Assembly: GCA_003344405.1 (NCBI GenBank)
Contig: NOWV01000204.1
Location: 62,001-126,000 of the forward strand
Direction of reading: 5' to 3'
DNA from: Trichoplax sp. H2
Lineage: Eukaryota > Placozoa > Uniplacotomia > Trichoplacea
Length of the DNA: 64,000 bases
In this document: positions 1 to 15,000 of the stretch, one piece after another
Numbering within the stretch: position 1 is the stretch's first letter
How the letters are laid out: each line of letters starts with the position of its first letter
Translations under genes and position numbers: made by a program
The notes under the pieces: model-generated
The model's database searches: none
Seen by the model: only the letters and a program-made list of their open reading frames with translations
Told to the model about the DNA's origin: nothing

Positions 1-3000
1 TCTCAACAAAACGAGGGAAACGAAGAACTTCTGCACATAATGATTCAGCTTGTGATATTCTACCAGTAAGTTCTTTGATTTTTTGAGATAATTTCTCCAA
101 CGTTAGAGTCTCGTCTTTAATCATAACGCTATCTTCTGTTTCATGAAGCGATCGACGAACACTAGCTTGCTCTACAATCGATTCTGATTATTTAAAAGCA
201 AAGCATTATTAATATTCATGAATATGAGCATTATAGTATATCCTATTCTTCATTACAACAGTTATTATTACTGGATTACAGTTTCAGGATGCAAGTCATG
301 GAGGTACTCACTGCATATAATGTTTTATGATTAAAATATGGATACATTACTTTACCGATCTGACCGATTAATGCACGTAAATGCATCCTAAGTGAAACAT
401 CACGAGTATCTAAGTGAGATGATCTATTGTCATAATGAAAGGAAAAGTGTCTACAATGTCTACTTTAGAGTGTTATGTACAGTATCTATCATATATATTG
501 CAAGACAGCAGGAAGATGCAATTTGCCAGCCTTCAAAAGTAATCCAACATTGAAATGAATAGCTCAGGAGTACGTAGAAATATCAAAATTAAATTATTCT
601 TCAGTTAACTGTCAAGCTTCCAGTAAGAATGGTAGCTTTTTTCCTTGTTGCTATAGCAATACGTATGTCAGCATCATGGAAATAGACTTATAATAAATGA
701 CAGCCTATTCATACGTGTATAATTAAACATTTCACCACTGCCATATTATAATGCCATAGAGCAGGTTAATAAATTGAGGCAAATGATCAGAGAAAAAATA
801 GCTGTCGGAACAACGTCGATGGTACTTGAAATTCTTACTAAATCATTTCTATTCACAACGACTTGGCAATGTAAAGCGGCTATCTTAAATATATCAAATA
901 TTATTCGTCTAATGGTGTAATAGAATGATATGATTAAACATAAATCAGTAGGCAGAAATAGGCCATTTTTTAATTCTTCGAGTGCCAGTCTATCCTTACG
1001 CGTACAGTATTGAGTATTTCAATGTGTTAATTTTATACACACTATTTTCCAAATCATTCGGAGATGATGATAAATGACTGTTCTCTATAATGATGAAAAT
1101 CTTTTTTAAAAATCCATACAACTAATTTTCTACGATGAAAAAATAAGAGGTGCAATTACTATGCACTTGCACTTGTTACTTCTCATCAATAATATACTCT
1201 TAATTTTCGTCCAAGAACGATCTTATATCTCGTTAACCTTAATTTAATTCCTAGAAATGACTACACTACCAGTTTAAAAGCTATGAATTAAATATTTTAT
1301 TAGGTCTTAATTTTACAGTACAGTATATGCATAGGATAGTCACCGATGATTCCGAGATTTCGAAATAAGTCAAAAAAGGTTAAAAGTCTTGCCATGATGG
1401 AAAGGACGATGAAGAATAATATAAAATCCGTCAATGCTGTCAATCTCAATAGCACAACGATACTTGAAGAGGGTAAACGCAATAGTAATGCTGCGATTGA
1501 TTAATTAATTAATGTACTGTAATTGCTATTATTATCAAGACATTAAGAATGAATCTTATCTTTCTACGAACTTGTAGAATAATGCATAAATACATGATAA
1601 AAGGCTTCGAACATAAAATTTTCAACATTTTTTCAACTGTTATCTTCCTTTATCTTATTCTTGGTAACGAATGATTATTGGCAATTGGAAATATCAATGA
1701 TAACATAATTGTAATCATCCTGAACATTAATTTTTACTAGATAGTATGATTGTACTGTTACAGAGGGAACATCAAGTTGGATAAACAGCAATAGGGTGAT
1801 CAAGAGCTGGAGAAAAGTTACCTGATGAATTGGAAAAGATGTAAGCATTTACTCTTCCAGGAAGTTGAATTAGTAGCAACTAAGATACGATGACAGTATA
1901 CTGGACTAATTATAGTGTTTGCGTTGGTCATAGCGAGACCATATGCTTTCCCAATGCAATTATCATCTATATGCAAGCATAGCTGTGGAATCCATGCTGT
2001 GGGAATGGCATTGACTAGAATAAAAGATATGACATCCAGCTAATATGATAATGTGGTTTAGCCTTGTAAATTGACTACTAATAATTCTTCCATACAGTCT
2101 AATAATTAATAAATGAATTAATAAATCTGATTGTAGTTCAGTACCATATATCTTGGCTTTCATTTGGAGACCTTTCATAATGGCTAAAATATGCTCAGTC
2201 AATCGCGATATGTTACTCTACAACTACATCGTACAAGGACGAAATTAAAGTATGGGCACTCTTTTGCAGTCTCTGCCATTACGCTAAAAACATAATTTGG
2301 ATTGATTAGTAGAACAGGGATCCCTTCATCACGATATGAAAGAGTAAACAGCAAATGGAATAGATTAAATTTTTTCTCGGCCAATCGGAGCATAGGTAAT
2401 AAATAAGGGAATAAGCAAGTTTACCTTTAAAAGAAATATTGACTGTCACGATTGAAGGCGGTTATTCTACTGCATAAAGTATTCCACCACGTTAATTTTA
2501 GAAATTGAATCTGCTTCTAGACGACGAAATGGACAAGCATGGAGTTGTAACATCTCTGCACTATTTTACACCTGCAGTTAAAAAACGCCTGGATCGAATT
2601 CCGTTCAAATGCAATGCCCCGAGGCCTAAGTACTCCCTGAGTATTCTATCGTAAAATGAATCCGTATCCATCTATTTATTTTATCTCTGTAAAGCCAACT
2701 ACCCCATTCATCAATAATACCTTTAACTTATTGCCTTATCCCTTGGATTTGCTACTTTCTACTCTCCAATCGTCAGTACCATTGATCGTCTCAATATGTA
2801 ATCCCCTCGAGGCGGAATGCACACATAGGTATTTAACCGACTGTCTCTATTCAATTTGTCATGATCAATTAATTTAATTCCTAAGTACAAAATCGAACAT
2901 GGCTACTTTTTAAGCTTGTTGTTAGGATTATAAGCTTTCGTCGTTGCAGATTCAATGCACCAACTGTAGAATTATGGCCTAATAAGACCAGTAGCTAATA

Positions 3001-6000
3001 ACTAAAGCTAGAAAATACTCGTCGTTGAATGTCATCTGGCCGTATCTAAAATTCTAATATTCAAAATCGGAACTTTCAGCTTCAATTTTTACCTACCCAA
3101 TCTACCTAACAGATTTAAATTCACGATCGGGACTCGATGCTTCGATGATCTTACCATGAGATCCTCGATTAGCATTCGTAACGCGCAATTAATAAAAAAA
3201 ATCAAGATGTTTATCAACACATCTGCAATTTTCGTGCATAATTTAGCACTTTGTACTTCCCACGGTAAGGTGAAATCTAGCTATAGTGTGCTAACTTGCT
3301 TTTATTGCGCGATGGAACAGTCTAAAACGTAATCACTCTCCTTCTCTTACCCTTGATGCATTGTAGTGGATAATGCTAATCATCGATATATTTTGGTCTA
3401 TATTTTAATATGGCAGTACATTCTATCATCATCATATAGAGCGTACATAGATGGAGGATAAAATTATACAAAGATAATCACGTAACATGTCTGATGAAGA
3501 ATCCCCAATCAAAATGGCTTGTGTACTGCACTGTAATGGTTAGTAAGTATACTCTAAGTAGAGATCGATTATAAACCCTTGTTGTTGAGGATAAAGTGTA
3601 TTACAGGAGGAAACTACGAAATGAAGAAGGTGAATCAAAAATCATCTTCTTTACACCAGGCATAAATTGGATGATGAGATATACTACAGAGGATTGAATA
3701 TAGCCCTTGTAGATTTTCCCCTATCTAATTATAAGCGTATTACTACAGAAGTGAAAAGAGGATCATGACTGCAATGCTCAATAGGATCAAATTTAAACCT
3801 TTCCATCATTCATTGCTGTTGATATTCGTATCTTCACACCTTACTGTCATTAGGTAAATTGGGTTAAATCGCTATTTCAGTCCTATGCACTAGCTGAGAT
3901 ATGCAACTGTCCAGCATATGTAAGTACTAAAATGAGCGAGTTTAAACAATGTGTTGGCGTAGTACGGGTTTAGAAAAATAATTCCATGAATTTACAGCAA
4001 TCGTCCTGTCATGAACATAGAAACTTAACCGATGGAGTGCTGGATTTAGAAATGCTATGCAATCCAGTCGTAGTACATCTTTACACATCAATAAAAATAA
4101 ATAAATAGATAAATAAATAAATCGATAAATAAATAACTAAATGTACGGCCCAAAAGTAATATAGTGATGGCAGTAGAGGTGATCTAATCGGGTAGTGTAA
4201 TAGCTTGATAGGCAGTAGTAGTTTATAAATGTGATGACAATGAACAATCATGAAATCTTCTCTAACAACAACCCAATAACAGTGCATAATTATAATCAGT
4301 AGCAACAACAAAGATGTTTTGGCTTAGCAAGAAAAGAGAACTTTCCGATATCCCTACGTATTTACAAAGAGTAGGCTATGCACTTAAGTTACTAAGAAGA
4401 TGATCTTCATTTCTAATATCTTGAAGAAGAATTGTATATATGTCTGACTGTTGTTGATAACGAGAAAAATGGTTTTGGTATCCATGGGTAAACTTGCACA
4501 ATATATTAGTAGAGCAAAAAGTGATGTTTTAGTCAATGAGAACGATATTCCATATCTGCAGTACAGTATAGTATGTAGGATACTATATTATGGATTTATA
4601 CCACGATGGAGGGATTCTAATTTTCTTAACAAGTGGCAAGAAATAGAGATGCCTGACTATTGTATGTCTGGTACACATGAACGATCATTTTTGCCCTGGC
4701 TTACCTGCAAGGGATACTTCCATAATCATTTGGAGGTCACTGATAGATGTTTCAACAGCTTCATCGAATTCTTCCGGACGAAAGTAGCGCAAAACAGATT
4801 TAAATTGCTTAATTATTGATGTAATTTCTCCGCTATACATCGAAGCGGCAGCACTTTCGTAAATTTCAGCAATTTCTTGACACAAAGTAGCAAATTTTAT
4901 CTTGTATTCTGGAATTTGTTTTTCAATTTCCTAAATAACGAATGCATAAGAATAAACGTGCACAAACTCATGGCATAGGTGTATACTTTAATACTTCTAT
5001 TAATTACAGTCTATACAGTAAGCGAACAAATATACTTCCAAGTTTAATATTTATCCGTATATCAACATGTAGGCTACTTTCAACACTTTATAGCCTACCT
5101 TTGCACGAGTAGAATCATTCACGGTGCGTGCAATGCTAATGGCTACTTCAGCTTTGCTCAGCCAATCAGTAAAGAAACTAAGATCGCCGCGCACTTTTCG
5201 ATAGAGTTCAATAATTTTAGCAAATTTTGCAAATCGATTTTGTACGTCTAACGTATCCCATTTATCTTGCAACATATTTAATCTAGCCATTTCCTCTTTG
5301 ACGGCATCATCCCGAGATTTTTTGTCAGCCTCGTCAATGCTAGCTTTCAGATCAGCAAATTTGGTGGGCACACTTTCTAACAACTGCTTAGTATTCTATA
5401 ATCAGAAAAGAAAATAATGGTCAAATCAACTCGAATTATTTCATTATACAATTATTGGGCACTACTTGCAGTATGTTAATCATATAATGCCATTCAACGA
5501 TAGTAACTTATTGAATCATGATACATACTATTACCTTGACGTTATAATCAACTTTGGATATATCTTGGAGGTACTGCCTGTTTAATGTCTTGAAAGACAA
5601 TAGAGCATTAACGGTGGTGATATCATCTTCAATTTGATCGATATTTGAACTTAATTGCTTCTTCTTCTCAACAAGGAATAATTTATCTGTTAGTGATTGC
5701 CACAACAGATCAGTTATAGCCATGTCTTCTTCAAGGACTTTATTAACACCTTTCCTTTGGACAAATAATAACGTCTTCTCGCCAAGATCATCGACAACAC
5801 GTTGAAGATTTTGATACTCATCAAGAATATCCTGTTCATGTATGTAAAAATTTATTAACCTCTATGAAGATCGAAGGTATCATTCAAAAAGGCTCACAAG
5901 CTACAAGAATATTGCATCAAAACATAGTTCTACTGATTAATATACTTACAAGCAATTTATTTTCGGCAATATCATAAGTAAGTTGGCTAAGAAGCTTTTC

Positions 6001-9000
6001 TATTTCGTCGCTAAGATTTTTACGCTCCTTCTTTGATTCCTTCATAAACTGAACGTACTCCTGCAGGTAAACTCGCATTCCGACGCATTTATCGTTAATA
6101 TCTGAAATCTGCTTCTTAAAGGTTTGAATATGAGTTCGTAAGGAATCCAAACTCTCTGCTTCAGCCATATTGGCTAATACGCTACTTTTCTGATCAAACT
6201 CGTTAAATCTAATTTGCCATTTAATGATTTGATGTTGTATTGCCTAAAAAAGAAATCGCGAGACAATCACAAAGACTGAAATAATATTTAATTCAATTGG
6301 ATGACCTACATTATTAAAATTTTTACGAAACTCCATCATTAGCATGATTACCAATTTCCACTGTACTACTAGGAGTTCTTTAAGAGATGAACTTACTATC
6401 CTGACAAAGTTGTTGCATTACCTTACTCCATTCCAAATCTTCTTCGGATTGATCTAGTCTTTGGGCATAATCTTTTCTTTCATTAAGTTGTTTATCAGTT
6501 TCACTAAGCCAACTATGCAATTCATCACTTTCTTTAGAGCATAAATCGGCTATCGTGAACGCGGTCTCGAAAAATTTAATTTTGTTGTCAATTTTGCTAT
6601 TTAATGATTGCCAATAGCTCTTTAATTTGTTGACCTGTACTTCAACATCAGCAACATTTAATTTTTCTTTAGCAGCAATTTTAGAAGGGCTTCCAATAAG
6701 AAGTGTTTGCTGAATATCGGTTTCTATGTCGGCAAGGCCTGATTTTAATACCTATAGATGTGGTATATAATGATGAAAAAAATTAGAGTATCAATGATAG
6801 TGGCGCTTATCTAGCAATTATATGTTTTGCTACATTGAGGAAAAATGCATAAAGTTCGTTCACTTACACGACAACGTTCCAAATAAGATGTAATACAATC
6901 AGTATCAGCGCTAGTTAACTTAATTGAATCCAGTGTACTCTTTGTCGATTTGAGAAATGAATCCAAGGTGGAAATCTTTAGAAAAAAATCGGAAGCTTTG
7001 TGATAATCCTGGTGACCTGCTGTAATTTTTTGCCAGCGTTGTTTCAACTGATCCAGTTGGTTGGATAAATAGCAGTTATTTTTTTTCTGTTGCGGTGATC
7101 GCTTTAATACTTTTAAAATCATTTCTTGCGATGTAGTAACCAATCCTTCATACTTGAGAAATTCGGCGTTTGTCTAAGGAATGAATATATTTTACCATAT
7201 AAATGCAGAAGTATTGTAAACAGGGTATCGCGTAAGAATGTTATGTTGAAATTTTAATTTTCCTACCTCTTCCATCCTTTCAACGGAACTAGTAATGGGT
7301 GTTTTATAGGTTGTTTCCATTTGATCGCACCATTTAAAAATTTTGTTTAACTCAGTCTCAATCAGTTGAGTCTGCTTGAGGACTTCTGATAGATTGGATG
7401 TGGCGGTCTGACTCTCTGTATAAACAAATTGCCAATGGCTTCGAAGACTATTCAACTTGTGATTTACTGTACTAAGGTAGTGATCATTGTCGAGGGATTT
7501 TACAAGATCTTTCGCATGTTTTTCAACATCATCAAAGCATCGACAAGGATGACCTTCTAGTAATTCCTTTAACAGCTAAACGATTTCGTCGTGGTAAAAA
7601 ACATGTTAAAAGCTAATAATCTGTAGTAATAAACGCTAATGATGATATTAGCTATAAATAACGATCAAAGTGATTATACTATGCATACCTGAACATGCTG
7701 ACCTACAATACGATAACTACCGCCAATGTGATCTGTTGCTCTGGTAGTAAATTCCTTTAGATTTACTATCCAGCTGTTTTCTTTATCAAGGAATCTATGG
7801 AAACTCTCCATTTGCACTAGTTGTTCTTTCAACCTTAATAGTTCATCGCGTACATGATTGACTTGTTGATTTACGATATCAGTATGATCTAAATGGTTGA
7901 CACTGCCAAGATCTTTTAATGAATGTCCTACGGTTTGCATTACTTCTAACTGGGATTTCAATTCTGTTGTTATAATATTCTAAAGTGATCCAATCAGAAA
8001 TGACTGTTATTTAGAGAAATTCACAGTGTACATTATAATTAATAGATATGCTTACTTTCAGCTATCTTACAGATCGAACGATAATAGAATTAGTGAAAAT
8101 AATATATTTTGACTGAAGATCATGGATGAGAGGTCTAGAATTAGTTAGAATTTGTGAATTGACGATTTAATAAAAGTCCTGGAATAGGGTGATCTTTCCT
8201 TGTAGTGTTACACGAACATTTCTACCTGCAGCTTCGAGAACTCCGAAAGTGCCAAAAGCAAATGTAGCATAATGTTACTTTGAAATAGCAACATGTTAAC
8301 TCAAATCATTACTTTGCTGCTGAAGATAGTGATCCAATAAAATCAGGGCAGCCATAAACTGTAGATTTAGGATTACAACATTTGCAAGGGAAAGCTTTCA
8401 CTCAACGCATTTCTAATTAAGACTACCAAGTTGGCCGACCATCTGTCTGAACTGAATTGAAATGATAAAGTTATTCAATTTCTAAATCATAAGATCGACT
8501 TGATACGTTTAATACTACAGTACCCCCAATCTCCTATGGAAAATTGCACTGGAATGCTGCTGCCGATGTATAGCATATCTAAGTATTTGTAGGGTGCTTC
8601 GAGAGGAGTCATTATTTCTTTATATCAATGTTAAATTAATTTTTTTAGTATGAGAATAAATGACCTTATTGTAAGATGAAATCTTGTGAGCCTAAGTTAC
8701 ACACGTGTAGTGTGGATTTAAAATATGGTTAAGGAGCAAGAAGAAAGGTTTCTTCTTCTAACTACTTCATTAGGCAGGTCAAAAAAAAATCAGTAGTACT
8801 TTTATAGTTCATAAATTACTCACGTTGCTTATTTGCCTGCCTATTAGAATCATTAAAATGAAGTTGACAAATAGGATGGACAATTGGCAACATAGGCTGT
8901 ATTATCGGAAATATGGCTTATGAATCATAGGTAAGTACTGGTAGAAAATTCTTATAATGCTATACATCATAAGAATGACATTTTAGCTCAGATCATTGGT

Positions 9001-12000
9001 TTTCTATGGACAGTTGTAAGTACTTTAGATTCATTACCATCATGGAGTAATCTTTATTTCGTTACTTTAATGTTAACTCTTCACTACCGTCGTAAATGAA
9101 GATGTTTCTGTAAGTATTTAATGTTACATTTATGGTAATGTTATTCTTGAATATATTTTCTTAAGTAAATAAAATTGATTTTTAGTAGTTGGTAGTATCC
9201 AGTAAGTAATACAAGAAGACTCAAAAGTTCATTATATTAATGAGAGGGTCGAAAGAAGTTTTTTATATACGCGTATAGCCATTGGAAAAGCTTGTCACGA
9301 TCTCGGTCGATAGTTGTATTAAGTTCGGCCAAAGTCTTGATTGTAGCATAAGAATTTATCAACCAACTCTCCGCTCTATTCATTGATCTACAAACACGTA
9401 TCGTTTTGCCATTCTACTAGATAAATAGACTAAGTTATATTTACAGTTTGTACCCCTATAATGATGGGATCGCCAGGATCATTGACAGTCGTCTATTTTT
9501 TTAGTTACTGTATAGACTATAGGCTTGAGTAATGTCTAGTTGAAGGTGATTATATAATCTTGATATTGGGCAAGTTGCATCGAAGCTGGTCTAACTGGTC
9601 AACAGATGCCATAGAAATAGGAGAGCATATTGAATTTGTTAACTTAAGGAAGTGAAAATTTACATAAGCTATTATTCTTCAAGCTAGCGTGTATATGCAA
9701 GTCTATTTAATGCTCTATTACTCATATTAGTATTATGAAGAACGTTTGCATAAGTGCATCCTTGACTGTCTGACTTTCCTTCAAGAGCTTTACATCAAAA
9801 TGCATATTTGTCGTGACCAAATGTGAGGGATTCATTTCATAAATAGCTATAACAAACTTTCATATTATTATTATTATCCACTCTACCACAGTGTCTTCAT
9901 CGAAAGAGAGTGCTGACAGGCTTGTTTCTTTCTTATCGTCTTAACTGCAATCGCTATAGTTATTCCATGTTAATGATGGAAAAAACTTATTTCATGTATT
10001 CATTCTTTCTCGCAAAGTTGCCATACAATCATGTTCCAGTCTACTAGAGGGTGTTAATCTAAAGAAAGAGGTTGATCAAGTTGGATTTTTCTACATTGTG
10101 GAGGAGTGAATTTGGCATAACTATTCTCCACGATATACTATATCTCTCTATTGTAAGCCCCCGTTGGACGAGACCGATCTATCCATTTCATCCATTACCT
10201 ATACTAAACTCCGCTCATGATTATCCTATAATCTACGGAAGTATCCTAATCGTAAGAAAGTGTTTACAGACTCGATGGACACATTTTGGGAATCCAATTA
10301 GCATGACTCTTCCTGACGCCATCTTGGTAATCATGTTGCTACAGTACATCAAGCTCCTGTACAATTAATCTGCATTACTGGAGTAGGTTGATCCCTAGAA
10401 AGTGTCGATAGAGTTGTTTTTTTCCATGTTTAGCGTGAAATAGTTACGATTGTTGGTCAAGATGTTGAAAATGAGGATAGTCACAGGTGAAGAATCACCA
10501 TAGAAACACCATGGCATGGGATGTTACTGGCTATGGGCTAAGTAGCGTAGCTTGTGATTAATGCATCGACAAGCTCTTTCCTGTTATTTAGCATTACTAC
10601 TAGAATGGAATGAAATTACTACAAGACTGTAGTAATACTCTTCCAAATGGATCCTGATCACGATATCGAGAAATCTTACCAACGTCGACGATTGGATTGT
10701 AAAAGCTAGATGCAAGATTGATTTTCAAACGGCCTTCTTACTATAGACTGATAGCGTTGTGGTTGTGTTACTATATTAGTAGGTAGACAGTAGCATGAAA
10801 TCACGACTGTCTAGTCAATAAATGCCACTCATCAATGCCTATCGAGAATAATACTACCACTGGATGGATATTACTAACTCTCCTTACCTCGATATCCGCT
10901 AATTTGGCTAGTGTTGTCTCCAAACTACTAACATCAGCATTTGGATGGAGGACATTGCTTTGGGTCATTTCCATCCACTGGCGTACAGCGTTCATTTTTC
11001 CTTCTGAATCCTAAAGTAGATGAATTGACAAGATTAATAGGATGCTACAAGAGCCACAAATTCAATCAGCTTGCTTGAATATCCAATTTTACAGGCAAAT
11101 ATTGATTTTAAGGCAAGTTTGCAATGGACTTTCCCTCCATAACTGCAGCGTGGGTCGTCAACAAGTGGACAAATTAACTCGATATTGGCACAAGGAAATT
11201 TTGTCCCCATCGAGCATTGAACTAGACTGCCAACTGTAGTCATGACTAAAACACTACCCTCCTAACGTCTCAACGTCCATCGTCATGGCCTTGCCAGTAG
11301 CAAAACGTAAACGATCACTTTGATAACTCTACAGTATAGCAATAAATCAACGTATGATACACTATACTAGCCACCAATCATATTTATATCCAAGCTCAAT
11401 CTCAACAAGATTGCACAGCTGGACTTGGACTGCACCTCCATCATTCGGCAATGGCATGGGATAATGTCCCTTTGAAGATATTTATTTTTGCTTTAATTGC
11501 TCATCATGGTGTCAGCCATGATAATAAATATTATTGCATAGGGAGCACCAACGTTACTGTCCTTAAATTTATAAATGATGACCTCGTCCACAGCGGTATC
11601 ACTGCATGCATTTGCTATCGATGATGGCGTCTGCAGGTTGTTGAGAAAGTATGCGATGTTGATTTTTGCAAATAATGCTCATCATGGCGTCAATCACGAT
11701 AATAAATACTATTGCATAGGGAGCACCAACATTACTGTCCTTAAATTCATCAATGATGGCCTCGTCCACAGCGGTATCCACAGCGGTAACCACTGCATGC
11801 ATTTGCAATCGATGATGGCGTGTGAGGGGTTGTCGAGAATGCATGCGATGTTAATTTTTGCAAATAATGCTCATCATGGCGTCGATCATGATAATACAGT
11901 AAATTCTATTGCATAGGGACCACCAACGTTACTGTCCTTAAATTTATAAATGATGACCTCGTCTACAGCAGTATCATTGCATGCATTTGCAATCGATGAT

Positions 12001-15000
12001 GGCGTGTGCGGGGTTGTCGAGAATGGATGCGATGTTGATTTTTGCAAATAATGCTCACTATGGCGTCTGTCATGATAATGAACAACAATCTTCGTGAATA
12101 TTCCTAGTGACACTACCATACACATTACACAATGGAAATCAATTAAAATACCTAGTCAAGAGTGGTATTCTACAGCTTCTTAAGCCATATTGAAAAAGGG
12201 GTTGCTGGTGGATGCATGCTGACAGGTCTACACAGGGGAAAACCCATCTTCTAGAATCTGCTCAGCTCTTGCATTTGTCAACAGCATCGACAAATGCTAC
12301 TAAATGGGCGTACCGTAGTAGCAAGCATAAAGTAAGATCATAAACTACAATCATGATTAGTGCTGTGCTACAGCACATTTCTCAAGATTATCGCGATGAG
12401 ACGGACAGCAGGCATGATTAAAGGATGGTATTCGTTCTAGAGGATGTACTGTATTGTCGACAAATGGAATACAAAATTCATGTAGCCATGATAAAGTAGA
12501 ATAACATAGATAACTACAGTAGTTATCAATGCTAATATCTATAAGTGCACGCTAGTAGTTCAGTAGGCATGATTAAGGTAAACAGAATTGCTGATGCATC
12601 CATTCTTACGAGGAAGCAAAACGATCTGGATTGAGCTCGAACCATGCATTCGTCAAGAGTATCGACAAAGAAAGTACTGAATATAAACATAGAAGCGGCG
12701 GAAGCAAAGTAAAATAATGTTATTAACATGATGATTGCTCCTCTATTACTGTGGATGTCTGAAGAGGTTATGTCGATCAGACCAAGGGACTCATGTATAC
12801 TGTATATATGTATAATCAGTTTCAGTTTAATAAGAGTCTATCAGAGTCCCTGAGCAAACATGATTGATTTTGGTCCGGGTTGAAGGATGTCCGTGCATGA
12901 TTTTTCTCTTCAATGCCAATATGGTCTTAAAACGGGGGGGGGGCGGAGATAGAGCTATGGTTAATATAACAACATCGCAAAATCACCTAGGTCTAATTCT
13001 CGCTCGTTGAGTTATAATCCTTTAATCCTTAAGCTTATAGCACTGATCCATCATTGAAATTCACTGGTAAGTTGCAATCTAATTAAAGCACAGTAAAACT
13101 GAAATTTGGAAATCTCCATAACCGAATTACCATCCATCATGGCGGCCATGACGTCAAGATATCAATCATCTTAATTGAAATGAGTCATTCTACGTCATTT
13201 ATCCTATGGCTAGTCAACATCTAGCCAAGTCATCATCGCTGCCTCTTTAGTTGACTAAAAGATATTCCCTACCAGTAAATGTTCATCCTTAATACATGGC
13301 AAAGTCAATAATGATGTCATGGCAGCTATCTTGACCGCTGTGCACCTCTACTACAGGTATTTATCCTGCAATAATTTAGATATCGACAGGTACTATTGGG
13401 TGCGGCAGTTGAATAATCTCCTCCCAGTTTTAAATAAGGGATAGCCTATTCTAGCTACAATTTACCCTTTGGAGAATATTACAATCAGCCATTTACGTTC
13501 AAGTCAATAATGGTGTTGGACAGTACCACTGATCTTCACTGCTGTTGGCGAGTACATATTGATTAGGAGTACTTATACTACAATGGTCTTGATTGTATAT
13601 CCAAAAGTCCACAAGTCGCTCGTATTAACATCAACAACTTGCTGTTACTGATTTGCTAGAATGTAAATTAAATGTAGTTGAAATCGATTCCAACTAATAA
13701 ATGCATGTACCGATTGCTATACCTAATTTCATGAGTGATCGATTTATATACTTAGGTATCGTTATAGGCCTTAAACTTGATCATCCATATATGCTACCAT
13801 CAATCACCATCGACTATTATGGAGATGCTAGTATGTAAATTGAAATTAATTCCAATCCATACCAATAGGCGTACATTGGCATGTAGGGATGCAAGTATCG
13901 ATCAATATCATAAATGTAATCTAGCCAACGAATATATAGCGCAATAACAATATAGGCACCTAGGTAACTGCAATACGTTCATATTTCTACCGTCTACTTT
14001 TATGCATTATACAACACGTCGCCAAGAATAAAGCAGAACTAAATATGAATGAATGATTATGGGATCTCTTAGTAGACTACAATTTATACGATTTATTTAT
14101 AGTCAATAGGCTGAGTCCCGTGATTCAACTTTGCAATTATAGGATGATAGGACTAGATGATATTGCAAATTGTTTAGCTTACGTTGATCAATACGGTAAA
14201 CTAGTCGCTAATACTAACATCAACGACTTGCTGTTATTGGATTGATTAGAATACAAATTGAATGTAATTGAAATCCATTCCAATTAATAAAAGCATGTAC
14301 CGATTGCTATACATAATTTCATTCTATCCGGCATTAAAGCATGAGTGATAAACTTATACGCCTATATAACCTAATAGGCTTTGCTTGAACTTGATCATCA
14401 ATATTGGCTAGGACTACAAGTTGCTAATACTAACATCAATCACCATTGACTTTTATGGACATGCTAGTATGTAAATTGAAATTAGCTCCTATTCATACCA
14501 ATAGGCTAACATTGGCTTGTAGAGATATAAGCATTGATCAATATCATCAACGTGATAAATGCAATAAATCAATATTTCCACCGTCTACTTTTATGCATTA
14601 CATAACACGTCGTGAAGAATAAAGTAGATCTAAATGTAAATGAATGATTATGGAATCTCTGAATGGACTACAATTTATTTATAGTCAATAGACTGAGTCC
14701 CGTGATTCAACTTTACAATTATAGAATGATAGGACTAGATAGCATTGCAAATTGTTTAGCTTACGTTGATCAACACAGTAAATAACATCGTATTAACGCA
14801 TGGTAGATGAAAATAGATGTGATACCATTAGGGGAATTTATGGAAAGTGTTAGGGGAGAGTTAATATTTAATCTTTTCAGTTAGTTGCACAAGCAAAGGG
14901 AGGGAGATTATGTAAACTGTATTGGTTATGGACAAGGTAGTATTATTAGGTTAAATTACTTCTGCAAAACTCCAGTTGCTAAAATATTCTTAGCATCAGT

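Noticed and set aside
4451-4819. 122-codon plus-strand open frame
   Set aside because: It is partly antisense to the dystrophin exon 4930-4705, has no family resemblance, and the minus-strand exon has splice sites and phase support.
10072-10368. 98-codon plus-strand open frame
   Set aside because: Lies within a dystrophin intron, with no splice context or recognisable motif; length is within chance for this much DNA.
11575-12125. Several overlapping open frames on both strands
   Set aside because: They are produced by the ~180-bp tandem repeat and repeat with it.
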